NCBI GenBank assembly: GCA_021234155.1
Contig: JAJEKV010000020.1
Location: 186,001-250,000 of the forward strand
Source of the DNA: Isoetes taiwanensis
Taxonomy: Eukaryota > Streptophyta > Lycopodiopsida > Isoetales > Isoetaceae
Length of the DNA stretch: 64,000 nucleotides
Direction: 5' to 3'
Within the stretch, counting starts at the first letter, position 1, and every line of letters begins with the position of its first letter. A program made the translations under genes and the position numbers. Of this stretch, positions 1 to 11,048 are shown one piece after another. Under the pieces are notes generated by a model. It was not told the origin of the DNA. It saw only the letters and a list, made by a program, of their open reading frames with translations, and did not search any database.

Positions 1-299
1 AGACCTATAGTTGCTAGACCTAGTGTATTACCACTAGACTAAATGCCCAGAATACAAGCTCCCAATGTAAGCCCTGCAATGTAATATGTAATACAATATT
101 AGCCATGTTTCCAATCTAAGCTCAGATATATTATGCAACACTATTTAATATGAAGTAGCGAGGTTCCTTTTAAGTGTTGCTTCATTGCGGCCCAAAAAAT
201 ATACATGCTCTCAACTTATGCCCAACAACGATGGGCACCATTACTAGTTAATTATAATTATGATTATCATCATCAATTACTTACACCTACACAACATCC
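1..299. other. No gene recognised
   Basis: AT-rich sequence with stop codons in all frames. I see no gene, RNA or clear repeat before the dispersed repeat that begins near 300. Confidence 0.5.
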
Positions 300-309
300 T
301 TACACAATT

Positions 310-460
310 CCAAAGGCCCCAAAAGGGCCGAACAAATTTTTAGTTAACACAAACCATTACATCCAACACTATTAAATTAAATTCCCATTGAAACCCCCTT
401 TGGTCTGGGTGCATATTCGCATAGGTGGTGACTCTGAGCATCGAGAGCTTTCAATGATAT
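310..460 (+). repeat. Dispersed GGCCCC-hairpin repeat, copy 1
   Basis: A GC-rich inverted motif (ggcccc-aaaa-gggcc) is followed by an A/T run and a block with the words aaccattaca, aaattccc, aaaccccctttggt and gcatattc. The same order recurs at 20652-20790 and 25962-26130, and in reverse orientation at about 20965-21079. Copy 1 is the most diverged. Family unknown. Confidence 0.7.
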
Positions 461-484
461 GTATCACTGTAGAGTTTATTAGCA

Positions 485-546
485 GGCTTATCACTGCTAC
501 GATTTTTCCCTCAAAAACTCTTTGGGGCAGGGGTTTTTTAATCCTG
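485..546 (-). repeat. Dispersed hairpin-type repeat, related to 7810-7876
   Basis: Starts ggcttatcact and ends in a ggggttttttaatcctgg block. The reverse complement of 7810-7876 has the same two landmarks with similar spacing. In this copy the closing stem arm is lost, so it no longer folds as a perfect stem. Confidence 0.5.
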
Positions 547-640
547 GACAGTAACATATCTGATGTGCTCTCTCTTTACTTGGGTCCCATGGGCCTATTG
601 ATCTCCATGGATGATAAAAAAAAATCAATTTTTAGATCGC

Positions 641-868
641 TTTCCTCCACCGCCACCACCAATGGAAATTGATGATCACGAGGAGTTCGAGGTTCGAGAG
701 ATTTTGGACTCCAGGTTTCTTCATCGGCAACTGTATTATTTTGTCAATTAAGAAGATTACTCACCAAGTGATAGAACCTGGAAGCCTGCCGAGAATCTGA
801 CTAATGCTTCTGATAAAATTGCAGAGTTTCACCGACGTTACCTAGATAAGCCAACAATCAAAAAATTA
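641..868 (+). pseudogene. Chromodomain remnant of a chromovirus (Ty3/gypsy)
   Basis: The plus frame reads a proline run, then EEFEVREILDSRFLHRQL, an in-frame TAA where a chromodomain usually has its V-K-W-K-G-Y core, then EDYSPSDRTWKPAENLTNA and IAEFHRRYLDKP. This is the usual end of chromovirus integrase, where the chromodomain directs insertion to chromatin marks. About 70 codons survive with no integrase upstream. It is inverted relative to the integrase at 3033-4209, so the two need not come from one element. The stop plus the loss of about one residue in the core make it non-functional. Confidence 0.75.
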
Positions 869-2479
869 TAACAAATTAAAATGCAGAAACAAGACTATAA
901 TTCCAGTGGACAAAAGGGTCCAATTGAGCACAACCACATGCCTATGCATAGGAATGAATCTGAAGGCAGACTTCCCGAATCAATACTTTCTTCTCTTGAT
1001 CAAAAGAAGACTCCAATTCTCTTTATGGCTTGTTACTAGAATTAGACTGATTTCATTGAGAAACTCAACTACACAAACTCAAACTCCACATTAAACAAAC
1101 AAACTATGCAAGTCAAACCACAAACTCAATCCAAATTCAAACTCCTTAAACAAACAAACTACACAAACTCAAACTCTAATTCTCTTTGTGCCTTGTTACT
1201 AGAATTAGATTGATTTTCATTGTGGTTTTTCACAGTTAGATTGCTTCTACAATCCACATGAATAACCATCTAATTGGAGAGGACAAGGGCTGAGATGGCA
1301 ACACTGCAAATTCTCTTTGACTTGGGCTGCATGTGGGCAAAGCTTGGCCTTCTATTAGCCTGTTATAAGAGAGGAAAGCCAATTCCTGCATTGATCAAAA
1401 TAACTGTACATTTGAATTTACAAATTGATCACTTGCCTGCTTAGAGGTTCCAATCTACCACCTATTGCACCCCTGCAGCTGCTTCTTTTGTCGTTTTTGC
1501 ATCACGCATTTGATGTCTATAATTTTTTGCATATAATACTCCTTCTCCCTCGATGATTTGCAGGTTTTCTCGAACTCTTTCCATTTGCTATATGACTGTT
1601 GTAGCCTGCAATCGACCTTTTCGACGTTCAATTTAATGGACTCTCCTTCCATTTTGTCATCACCCGTGAGGAATTTATAATGATAAATGATAAACGATAA
1701 ACAATTCAGATACTTTATTCAAGACTCAATCCACAATCTACATTCCACACTCTATACTTCAGGTCCAATCTATAAAATATAATCGCAAAACACAAAGTAT
1801 AAATCCTTAACCACAATTTAACCTTCACAAATGTAAAACCACAAACCATAGTATAAAATTCACTCAATCTACAAACCAAAACACCCCAACTCATAAATCA
1901 AATCTGATATGGGGGCATGCTAGGGGGAGTGGTCCAGAAGAAAAGACTAAGGCAATGGGGCATTTGGAGATATTTTAATCAACCATTAAAGGAAAGGGAG
2001 ATATTTTTAAAGATAAGGAAAATACCTTATCTAAGAGAAGACGTCAAAATAGGTTTTGAAGCAACTATTTTTAGTTATCAAAAGGCATGGAGCGGGAGAT
2101 GATCGAGATGGAACCGAAATAGTGATGGCAGCACCTTTTTCTCCGACAAAAAGGAACAATTGGGCTATAACAGGAGACAACGGCCAATAGCAGATACAGC
2201 AAGATTTCAAACCTGGTTCCGGCTTCTGCAACAAATCCGGCACTCTGATAATACATGTTCTTAATTCCGGCAGCAGCAACTTGGTCTTTGGTTGCTTCTT
2301 CTCAAATCCGACCTGTTTCTCTCTGATTGAGCCGAGGATCTTGCAAGCGGGGCTTCTGAGTTTGCTTTGATTGCTGGTTTCCTGATAAGCCTGAGATTGA
2401 ATCAAATTCTCTTCCTTGGTGATTATGATTGCGCCCATCCAAGCCCATAACTGTTGTAAGATTGGATTGATCATATGTA
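869..2479. other. Long stretch without a recognised gene
   Basis: A 44-bp block (aattctcttt...cattg) occurs at 1015-1058 and again at 1178-1222 with a few mismatches, separated by runs of acaaactcaaact. On the minus strand 1455-1652 is open for 65 codons with a lysine- and glutamate-rich, coiled-coil-like translation, but no family was recognised. I see no RNA gene here. Confidence 0.5.
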
Positions 2480-3020
2480 TTGTACTAGAGTTAACATTTT
2501 GGAAGAATTTGGCACTCATAGACACTGGGCCAACATGTTTTGCAACCAGCTACAATTGTTTAGAGAGATTAATAAAATGTCATGATTGGGTCATTAGCAT
2601 GCTCAACCATAGTTCTTCAAGTGGAGATAGAGTAGACTGGAAGTAAAGGGGCCAAGGTTCGCCAAGAAGCTCAAGAACTTAGGGACTTGGTTGCGTGTGA
2701 ATCATTTTGGAAATGAGTGGAAATGTTGTGAAATGTATGAGCTCCATCTATTATGCCCTGAGGAGACTCGATTCTAGTACTGCAATTGCTGGCAAGATAT
2801 GAAGATATTGTCATTTCATGCAAGCTTCGTTACAACACATCAGTCTTGAACAACCATTTGACAACACCAGACGAAATGAGCTGTTGGCTGATGCCATAAC
2901 TCGTTGAGCCAAATTCTCAAACGTACACGCTAACTATGACATGGATCAACATGTAGACAAGAGATGACATGCTTAGTAGCCAACACACTATTTATAAAGC
3001 AAGCGTTTGCACCACACCTA
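2480..3020 (+). pseudogene. Probable hAT-family transposase remnant
   Basis: Across shifting plus frames I read short stretches that resemble, in the expected order, the middle and C-terminal part of plant hAT transposases: KCHDWVISMLNHSSS, QEAQELRDLVACESFWK, LRRLDSSTAIAGKI, and a segment with EQPFDNTRRNELLADAITR. Between them are several stops and frame changes. No catalytic acidic residues or BED finger can be placed. This rests on remembered family style and not on a search. The alternative is an unrelated low-copy sequence. Confidence 0.4.
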
Positions 3021-3032
3021 TCTCTTATGGTC

Positions 3033-3698
3033 CTATCTCTGTCGGCTACACTCTTCTGCAGACTCCTTGCTGCTAGAAGATATCCCCTTACTTCCTCCAC
3101 CAGCTGCAGATAGCATCTGCTGAGAGACTTCAACTTTGGACACTGAATTGTGCCACGTATCTGGGGTCAAGCATTGATATCCATAATTAATCATGAAAGG
3201 GGACATTTGGGACGATTCTTGTTTGGTGCTGTTATAGGAAAATTCCACCAAGTGAATGAAATCATCCCACTTGGATTGCTTGTTCCAGACATAGTTTCTC
3301 AGCATGTCTTCTATGATTCGATTCGTTTGCTCCGTTTGGCCATCCGTCTGAGGATGATATGCTGTACTCATGGAGAGCTTCGTCTGAATCGTGCTGAACA
3401 AGTCTTGACAGAATGCGCTCATGAACTTTGAATCTCTATCCGAAATTATTTCTCTTGGCATCCCTTGGAGTCGAAAAATCTCCTTAATGAACAATACGGC
3501 GGTATCTAATGCCGTATCTGTGGTCCTACAAGGCACGAAGTGTGCCATCTTGGACAATTTGTCTACTACCACCATCAAAGCACCTTTGTCTCTTATAGTT
3601 CTTGGGAGCCCCGTGATAAAGTCCATGCTAATCACTTCCCATTTCGCATTCGGCACAGGTAATGGCTCTAAAACTCCAGGAATTCGGAGTTGCTCCAC
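3033..3698 (-). pseudogene. Chromovirus integrase core (Ty3/gypsy)
   Basis: The open frame carries the integrase catalytic core: W-E-V-I-S-M-D-F with the first aspartate, ISDRDSKFMS with the second, and HPQTDGQTEQTNR with the glutamate, giving D,D,E in typical spacing. It then runs into FSYNSTKQESSQMSPF and YGYQCLTP, usual for chromoviruses. Integrase joins the cDNA copy to host DNA. The frame is separated from the zinc-binding domain upstream by one in-frame TAG near 3708-3710. After the core the sequence degenerates and ends without GPY/F or chromodomain. Confidence 0.85.
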
Positions 3699-3704
3699 CT
3701 TCGT

Positions 3705-4209
3705 CTACTGACATAGCTGGCACTCTCGAATATACTTAGCTATTTGCTTCTTCATGCCGAGCCAGAAGTAATTACTTCTGATCTTAAAATATGTCTTCAT
3801 GAACCCTGCATACCCGGCTATTGGGCTATTGTGTGTGTCATGGAGTATCAACTTCCTAACTCCTGATGACTCTGGCACACACAATTTATTTTTGTGGTAC
3901 AGTAGGTTACCCTCCTTCTTAAAATGTTTGAAGGTTTCCCTCTCTTTGTCTGTTCTTGCCTCCCTGGAGAGGCTTGCCCACACTTCTTTAAAGTCGCCAT
4001 CTGATGGCAATGTTTCCTCAATCCTCTTGCCATACTCACTAGTGAGTGTCGATATGGCATTGTAGTGGACTTTTGTCTCTAAAGTTCTTCTAGAGAGCGC
4101 ATCCGCAACTACATTCAACTTGCCGGGCTTGTAGACTATCCCAAAGTCGTACTCTTCGAGGAATTCCATCCACCTCCTTTGACTTAGATTTAGGAGTGGT
4201 TGCGTAAAG
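3705..4209 (-). pseudogene. Chromovirus RNase H C-terminus and integrase zinc-binding domain
   Basis: From the high-coordinate end the frame reads LSQRRWMEFLEEYDFGIVYK, then the conserved N-VADALSRR end of Ty3 RNase H. A linker follows, then an HHCC zinc-binding domain (HDTHNSPIAGYAGFMKTY...YFWLGMKKQIAKYIRECQLCQ). It stops at a TAG directly after CQLCQ, at the same reading phase as the integrase core, so one nonsense change separates them. At about 4210 it abuts a fragment of a different element. Confidence 0.85.
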
Positions 4210-4478
4210 ATATATTAGAGGCTTTTAGATTGCATGCATTTTTCTTTGAGTCTTCTCTGTTGACTTGGTGTGAGGCTTGAAGACATGATCCCATGTTGTA
4301 AGAAATTTCTGATGGACTGCTGCCAACCTCCCTGAGCTTGATCTTCTTGAATCTCTTTCAAATGTGCCACTGCAAGTGAAGTGTCAGCAATATCTAACTC
4401 ATTCTCATGATAAAAAAATATGTAGCGCAAGTAAAGGCTTGGATTTCTCACTAGATGTAACTCTTTCACAGAAATATC
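4210..4478 (-). pseudogene. Tat-like pol fragment (RNase H-integrase linker)
   Basis: The translation (VKELHLVRNPSLYLRYIFF, then WQQSIRNFLQ and SSSLTPSQQRRLKEKC) closely matches residues between the degenerate RNase H and the integrase of the Tat-like element at 8461-10734, where the same words read KELHQVKSPSLYLPYIFF and SSLTSSQQRRFKEKC. It is therefore a small piece of a related but distinct element. It is fused to chromovirus sequence on one side and to the CYP78A unit (aaagcagcttagct) on the other, replacing the conserved block that precedes CYP78A at 45785-46974. Confidence 0.8.
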
Positions 4479-4479
4479 A

Positions 4480-5119
4480 TAAAAGCAGCTTAGCTAACGT
4501 TTGCATTTGCGTTGCATTTTGGTAGAGGTCAAGGGCCCCCTCCTTAACCCCCTCCTATTATTCTGCCTTCAAATAAAACCCTTTTTATGTCCCCTTTCCT
4601 TCCATATAACTTGCTCCTCCCTGTCCCTCGAATCTGCCTTCAAATTTTTCCCCACATTTCCTCCCTCCGGATCTCTCCTGCTCTGCTCTCAAAATCTTCT
4701 ACTTTCTCTCCATTCCTGAGTTAGGCTTATGGCTATGGAGTCCCGCCTTGTTTTTGATGATACATGGTGGTTTTTTTTCGCCCCATTTGTCTCATTTGCC
4801 TTGATGGATTCTACCCTTCTTTCCCAGTTCATCATCCGCTCTTCTATCTTGATCTCCAGTTTTTTCCTCACTGCTCTTATCAAATGGGCTTCTCCCTCTG
4901 ACTGTGCATGGAGTTCGGATCACCGCTGCAGTATCCCCACCTATTATTGGTAGCCTGTTTTAGATGCATGGATTAGCGTATCAAAAATTAGCCCAGATGG
5001 TGAAGGATCATAATGCAAAATCTCCCATGGATTTTAGTCTTGGCTGTAGCAGAGTTGTGATTGCCAGCAAGCCCAAAACAGCCTGCTAGCCTCTAAATAG
5101 TCCTAATTTCGCTAATCGA
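4480..5119 (+). pseudogene. CYP78A-like P450 pseudogene, copy A, 5' part
   Basis: CYP78A enzymes are ER-anchored plant monooxygenases. From ATG 4729 the frame gives a hydrophobic N-terminal anchor (WWFFFAPFVSFAL, then FIIRSSILISSFF) and the [14 protein letters not shown] segment that matches the L-G-G-P-A-W region of CYP78A. A net 14-bp loss relative to copy B near 4935 then shifts the frame. The next readable residues (GSLFQMHGL-like, LGCSRVVIASKP) also contain a stop. About 240 bp upstream of the ATG are conserved in all copies and include TATA-like words. The gene is cut at 5119 by the LTR retrotransposon and resumes at 15823. Confidence 0.8.
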
Positions 5120-7082
5120 TGTTGACCCTCAACCTGGCTAGAGGGTCAAACACAATAAGCCAACTTGAAATTATGCTCAAGTTGGGGTTAAAACCTCCAG
5201 ATCACTTAAGGTGATCAGTCTATACAAGAATTTTTTAGAGAAAAAGTTCAAATATCAAATGTTCATACCTTTTCCAATTCAGAAATAAGGGGCCCTCACT
5301 CAAATCGATGTAGCTAGCATAGATGAGTTGATTTCTTGAGGTCAAATGATTGTGACTGGTGTAGAAACGTTATAGGCATGCAATGGAAAAAACCTTGACC
5401 GAGTCTGAGTTCAAATCTGTGAGATATTCAAGTTCAAAGTTGAGTCAATTTTTGGTCAATACCAGTCAAAACCACAGACAGATCTCAGAATTTTGGAATT
5501 TGAGTTGCAGGGAAAATTTTTGAGAAATTTCAAAATCAAGGTGATGTATAAGTCTCAAGGATGTGAGGCAAACAATCAAATCCTATTTTGGATCACTAAA
5601 ACTATTTTTTTGGCACTGTTTTGTGAATAACAGTCTAAAATCATGTCAGACAGAATGTAAAAAATTATAACTTGGGTTTGGAGTGGTTTTTTTTTGAACT
5701 TTTTGTGCACACAGATGCAAATATAATTGGGAATGAGGGGCAACTGGTCATACGCAAAAATGGATTGCAGAATATCTTACTGTAAAACTGTTTGCATGGC
5801 AAGAATAGTAAGAAAACTTGACAGTCAAATCTTTCAACACTTGGCAGGCAATTTTCATTGATGTAAAGGTAATACAAGGTGAATATAAGTCATAAGATCA
5901 TAAACCAATCATCAGAAGATCTCAAAAGGTCATGTAATAATATCATAGTAGGATAATCAGTCCAATTTTCTCAAATCGAACTGTGGAATGCTCTGAAACT
6001 TCATGAACGTCTTCAGATCATGCTCAGCATATATCAATGTTGAGGTTTGATGCGTCTGGGCCTTCAAAAATCTTCTGTCAATGTTTCCCCGGTATATAAG
6101 TTTAGACTTGATGGTTCCGGCATCTCAGGGCTTAAATTTAGGCTTAATATGATGCTTAAGAGCGGGAATACAAAAGTAGATAGTTTTCAAAGCTTAAGGA
6201 TTCCATTCTGGCGTGATTCGAGCAGGTTTCCAGATTTAGGGTTAATCAGCAGTATTTTTCCAAAAATCTTGCGATACGCTGGTCGTATTTGTTAGGGTAT
6301 AAACCAGGAATATGCCGTATTTTGCAATTTTGAAAAGCTGGGCTATGGTTTAAGGGGTTCCCCATAAAATAGTTGGAAAATTTTGATCATTTGGGGCAAT
6401 GGTAACCCTAATATCTTTGGGAATATGCTAGGTTTAGACATCATGATTGGAATATTCCATGGGGTACATGTGTGACATGGACACTTAGGGCACAATGGTA
6501 AGTGAAGCACAAGGGTATAAGAAATTACAAACAAGAGTTAGGCTAGGGGTATTTGCAAGGGTGTGGCATAGAAAATGAAAATGAGGCAAAAGTTATGAAG
6601 AGCAATGGGAAGAACATCTCATAGGGAAATAAAATGCATGAGAGAAAATAGGATTAGGCAAAGCATGATGTGATATGCAAAGGTGAGCAAAGGAGAATAT
6701 ATGTATAGGGAAAAGATGACTAGGAAAATTTCAAAGGAGTAAGAATAGGGTATGAATATAAAGAGGGATAAAAAATGGCTAAGGGGTGGAACCAAATACC
6801 ATGGGGTCTTCCAAACTTTAACTTCCAATCTTCAAAAAGCATCTTCCAATCTTTTTAACCCAGAATCTTATAAAGCATCTTTTGACTAACTTTGACCTCA
6901 AATGGAGTACCTTCCAGGGAAGTTGACCTTGAATATTTGTGCTGACCTTTGAAGATAGATATTGTTTGACCTCTACCTCAATGTTGACTACCAAGCTCTT
7001 CTTTGACTTAATCTTCCAAAATGACTTGACCTAACTTCAAGGCATAAACCATCAATTAGTATGTTGCCCTTTGGGGGCAACA
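5120..7082 (-). repeat. LTR (downstream, 3' LTR of the minus-strand element)
   Basis: 1963 bp, TGTTGACCCTC to GGGGGCAACA, matching 13875-15822 throughout. Short ORFs inside it are mirrored in the other LTR and are not genes. The bases after 7082 (tctcgccaaaacaagaaaatg) should hold the polypurine tract but are only weakly purine-rich on the coding strand. The same 20-odd bases recur at 7416-7436. Confidence 0.95.
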
Positions 7083-8460
7083 TCTCGCCAAAACAAGAAA
7101 ATGGCTGGTCCCCTCAGCCATATTACGCCAAAAGGAGTAAATAGAGGGGTCTTCAAACTATGTCAGAGTGTGCAAATGAGAACAAGGTGGGGTAGGGTGT
7201 AGGGTGCAAATATTGATGAAATGAGTGTGAATGTGGTGATGTTGTGGTGATAATGAGATGAAGTGAGTGTAATGAGTGTGAATATGGTAGTAATATGGTA
7301 TGAATAGAGTGTGATGAGTGGATAAGGATGAAAAATAAATATGAGGATGATAAGGAGATGGTGTGAATGGAGTGTGAAGGGTGTAAGGAGATAAGATGAA
7401 TGTACTAGTGCTGAGATCTCGCCAAAACAAGAAAATGCATGTCTTTTCTTCTTAATCCTTGCAACTCTGCCATGATGGTGAAGCTGAAATTGCAGAGTGC
7501 ATGTTTAGGGGAATAGAATAAAGAATAGATGGCTAGGTGGAGGGTAGGGCCACAATAAGGCAGATGAATGTGGATGGAAGAAGAGTGCTCCTGCAGATGA
7601 CAAATCATTCTAGAATGGGGCTCGCATGAAACCAACAAACCGACTAGACTAGGCTTCTCATTCATCTCAGCAGATTTTCTACAATGGTGGATAGTGGGTA
7701 GCCGCACACATGCGGACTACCCATGAAAAATAAAGGGAATATCCAATTATATAATTTGGGCCTCATAAAATACAATGCTAATAGATGTTTGGCTGGTGTA
7801 CCTGCCGAAGGCTTATCACCGGGATTAAAAAACCCCGCCCTTTCGGGTTTTCGAGGAAAAACCCTAGTGATAAGCCGCCGCAAGGGGCTTGGACAAACGT
7901 AAAGCGTAGAAATCGCTCCCAAAACCCACGAATGGAGAAGTCGAAGCGGATGCCACTCGCCAACTTTGTACGCACATCACCAACACAAAAAACGTAACAA
8001 AACAAACCTCCAGTGAGTGGAGGGATGGGACAGCGTGCCATGCGACGATAAAACAAAAACCTCGTCAAATAGGCGGGCTGGTGCTGGCGTGCCGGCGACA
8101 AATACAATAAACAAAGAAGGGGGGGAGGGTGGGTGCAAAGAGAATAAGGTACTGCTGAGAGAGAAGAGGAAGCGCCGATGAGACGTTGATGCAGAACCGC
8201 GCCTAAAATAGCGAACTCCCAACCAGAGCAGGCATGCGCCGCATGCATGCATGCAAGACATGCATGCTCGCCCCATTCTAGAATGGCGATCCGATGTCTC
8301 GAATCGATGGGATTAGTAGAAATCCTTGTCTTGGAATTGTTTGATAGTATATCCTTTACTCTGGCTAGCTGCAAACATAAACTCAATGAAAACACTAATC
8401 CTAAAAATCAAGACAAAGTGAAATCTAACTTATCTAATCTTAACTCTAATTATCTAAGTT
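7083..8460 (-). other. Non-coding region between pol and 3' LTR
   Basis: Tat-type elements often have a long spacer here. 7158-7430 is a gtgtgaatg/gatgag-rich simple-sequence tract that gives a spurious His/Ser/Thr-rich ORF. 7780-8300 is more GC-rich and has overlapping ORFs on both strands, none recognised. It includes a foldback at 7810-7876 and a run of CATGCATGC words at 8229-8262. I see no envelope-like gene. Confidence 0.6.
7810..7876. repeat. Foldback element, ggcttatcac / gtgataagcc stem
   Basis: Ten-base arms at 7810-7819 and 7867-7876 are perfectly complementary. The loop contains aaccccgccctttcggggttt-like sequence that can itself pair (aacccgaaaggg). A relative in reverse orientation lies at 485-546. 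Confidence 0.6.
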
Positions 8461-11048
8461 CTAGAGCATAAAAAGGGACAAGCATATATGCTGATCCCAG
8501 TACCTTTTCAAGTGGATAGTGTTAATGGGGTTTGGAAGCGGCACCCCTGAAGTTAATTCCTTTAACCAATAAGAATTGGTGCCTGCAGGTTCCAACACCT
8601 CATAGGGACCTTCCCTAAGATTTTCAAACTTACTAGCTGAGTCTTCCCTTGATTTATTCCATTTTAGAACTAGCTCTCCTGTCTTGAAAGTCCCTTGTAT
8701 TTTATGAGCAGCTTTGAAAGCAGCCAAATCCTTGGCCTTTTTTAGCAGATTGGCATCCTCAGCTTCCATCCTATATTCTTCTAAATGCAAAAGGGTGTCC
8801 AGTCTTTCCTGCAAGGCATATTCAAAGGGTAAACATAGCTTGTGAGCTAACCTTAGAGATGGGAGCTCAAGCTCCACTGGAAGCACAACTTCAATGCCAT
8901 AAACTAGGTTGAAGGGTGTATGAGTGGTTGCTGCTTTAATAGTGACTCTATAAGCCCAAAGAGCATCCACCAATTTGAAATGCCAATCCTTTTGGTTATC
9001 ATCCATTGTCTTCTGCAAAATACCTTTCAAAACTTTATTAGTAGCTTCTGCTTGACCATTACCTTGGGGGTAATAGGAAGAACTCTTAGTATGTTTGACC
9101 TTAAGAATAGTCAACAAATTAGCAATAACTTCGTTCACAAAAGAAGTACCTCTATCAGAGTGCAATTGTAGAGGGATACCAAACCGTGCACAGATATGTT
9201 CATGTAAGAACTTTGCTGTTGTAATGGCATTGGCCTGTCTTAAAGGAATAGCTTCTGCCCACTTAGTAAAGTAATCTGTAGCCACAATAATATGCTGATG
9301 TTGTCCTGCAGAAGGAGGGTTAATAGGGCCAATATAATCCAATCCCCATATTTGGAAGGGTCCTGGAGAAATGATGGGATTTAATGCAGCTGGAAGGAGG
9401 ATCCTTTTGCCAAATATCTGACATTTGTGACAAGACTTTATAGCAGTATAACAATCTTTAAAAACTGTAGGCCAATAGTATCCTGACCTGAGAATTTTCT
9501 TGGCAGTAGTGTCTCCAGCAAAATGGCCTCCACATACTCCTTCATGCATTTCTCTAATGATCAGAGCAGATTCTTCTTCACTGACACACCTCAGTAATAG
9601 TCCATCCCTGTTGACTTTACATAGGACATCATTAATCATTTTAAATTGCCTACATTTTTCTTTAAATCTCCTCTGCTGGCTCGAAGTCAGGCTTGAGGGC
9701 ATCTCTTTGAATTGTAGAAAGTTCCTAATAGGTTGCTGCCAATCCTGTTGGATCTGCTTTTCATCATCTGCCTGCAAATAAGCTAAGGCATCCACAAAGT
9801 CAACAACCTCTACTGCATCTTCATGGTCAAAGAAAATGTAAGGCAAATAAAGACTGGGACTTTTTACCTGATGTAATTCTTTAATGGAAATATCAAAAGT
9901 TTGTACCTTACAAGCCCATCTTTGAATTTTTGGTTTGGAAGTAGCTTTACCAAATAACAGTCCCATTGGATTTTGTTTCATGTAAACTTGAACAGAACTC
10001 TTTGATAGCATGTGACCTTGTCTGTCAATGAGAAACATAAGAGCAGCAGCACTCTTTTCCAATCTGGTGTACTTTTCTTCAATTGAGCTCCATTGTTTGC
10101 TAGCAAAAGCTATGGTATGTTTGTCCTGTAGAATAGTTAAACCTATAGCCTTCTTAATGATGGTAATATAAACCTCAAATGGCATATCCAAATCAGGTTT
10201 TTTTAAAAGAGTGGCTTCACAAATGGACTTTATAAGAAATTCAAAAGATTCTTGGCAATCTGATGACCATGTGACAGGGACATACTTGCTCTCAGATTTG
10301 GAGACCTTGCCTATTCTTGTCAGTTTGGAAATAGGACTTATAATATGAGCAAAGTTAGGAATATACATTCTAAGAAAACTGGTCATGCCAATAAAACTTT
10401 TGATTTGCTTTAAATTCCTAGGGGGTACCAGTTTTTTGAGAGCTTCAACCTTTTCTTGTGCCACTTGTATACCATTGTTGGACACCTCATGCCCCAAAAG
10501 TTGCCCTTTGGATGCAAAAAAAATACATTTCTTTGGATTAAGGTTGACTCCAGAGTCCCTGCACAAAGAGCATATTTTTGCAAGCAATTCCAAATGATTA
10601 GTAGGATGAGATCCTAAACAAAGATCATCCAAGTAAACTCTGAATTCTTGAGGAGACATAGGTCTAAAGATAACATCCATAGCTCTTTGGAAGGTGGCAG
10701 GTGCATTCATTAATCCGAAAGGCATCCTTTTCATTGCATAAGTTCCCCAAGGGGTAATAAAAGAAGTCTTTGGCTTTGATTAAATCCTGAGAATCCATCT
10801 AAGAATGAGTACACCTCTTTTCCTGCTACAGCATATAAGATTTCTTCTAAGAAAGGCAAAGGATAACAGTCCTTAATGGTGGCTTTGTTGAGATCTCGAT
10901 AATCTATGCAAATTCTCAAGGCATCATTTTTCTACAGGTACAATGCAAGATACCCATTCTGGATTAATGATTTCAATGATAACACCTGCATCTAGCATTT
11001 TATCCAACTCATCTTTGATTAGTCCCATCAATGAAGCATTAATTCTTC
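8461..11048 (-). pseudogene. pol: reverse transcriptase, degenerate RNase H, integrase
   Basis: RT copies RNA to DNA; integrase inserts it. The long frame 8461-10734 starts within RT (MPFGLMNAPATFQRAMD, then the YLDD catalytic motif). The usual aspartate in the native RNase H is absent (FEVYITIIKKAIG where D-A-S is expected). Integrase follows with an HHCC finger (HEGVCGGHFAG...CHKCQ) and a D,D,E core (GLDYIG, HSDRGTSF, GQAEATNK). N-terminal RT (RICIDYRDLNKATIKDCYPLP, FLDGFSGFNQ) lies at 10731-10919 in another frame. About nine residues are missing at the join, and a further frameshift sits near 11050. Confidence 0.93.

Noticed and set aside
2031-2525. 164-codon minus-strand ORF
   Set aside because: No recognisable domain, and plus-strand sequence within the same stretch leads into the hAT-like remnant. 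Likely chance.
7158-7430. His/Ser/Thr-rich minus ORF inside the LTR element
   Set aside because: Simple-sequence tract (gtgtgaatg words); composition explains the lack of stops.
7858-7866. Telomere-like aaaccctag
   Set aside because: Single occurrence within a foldback, no tandem array.
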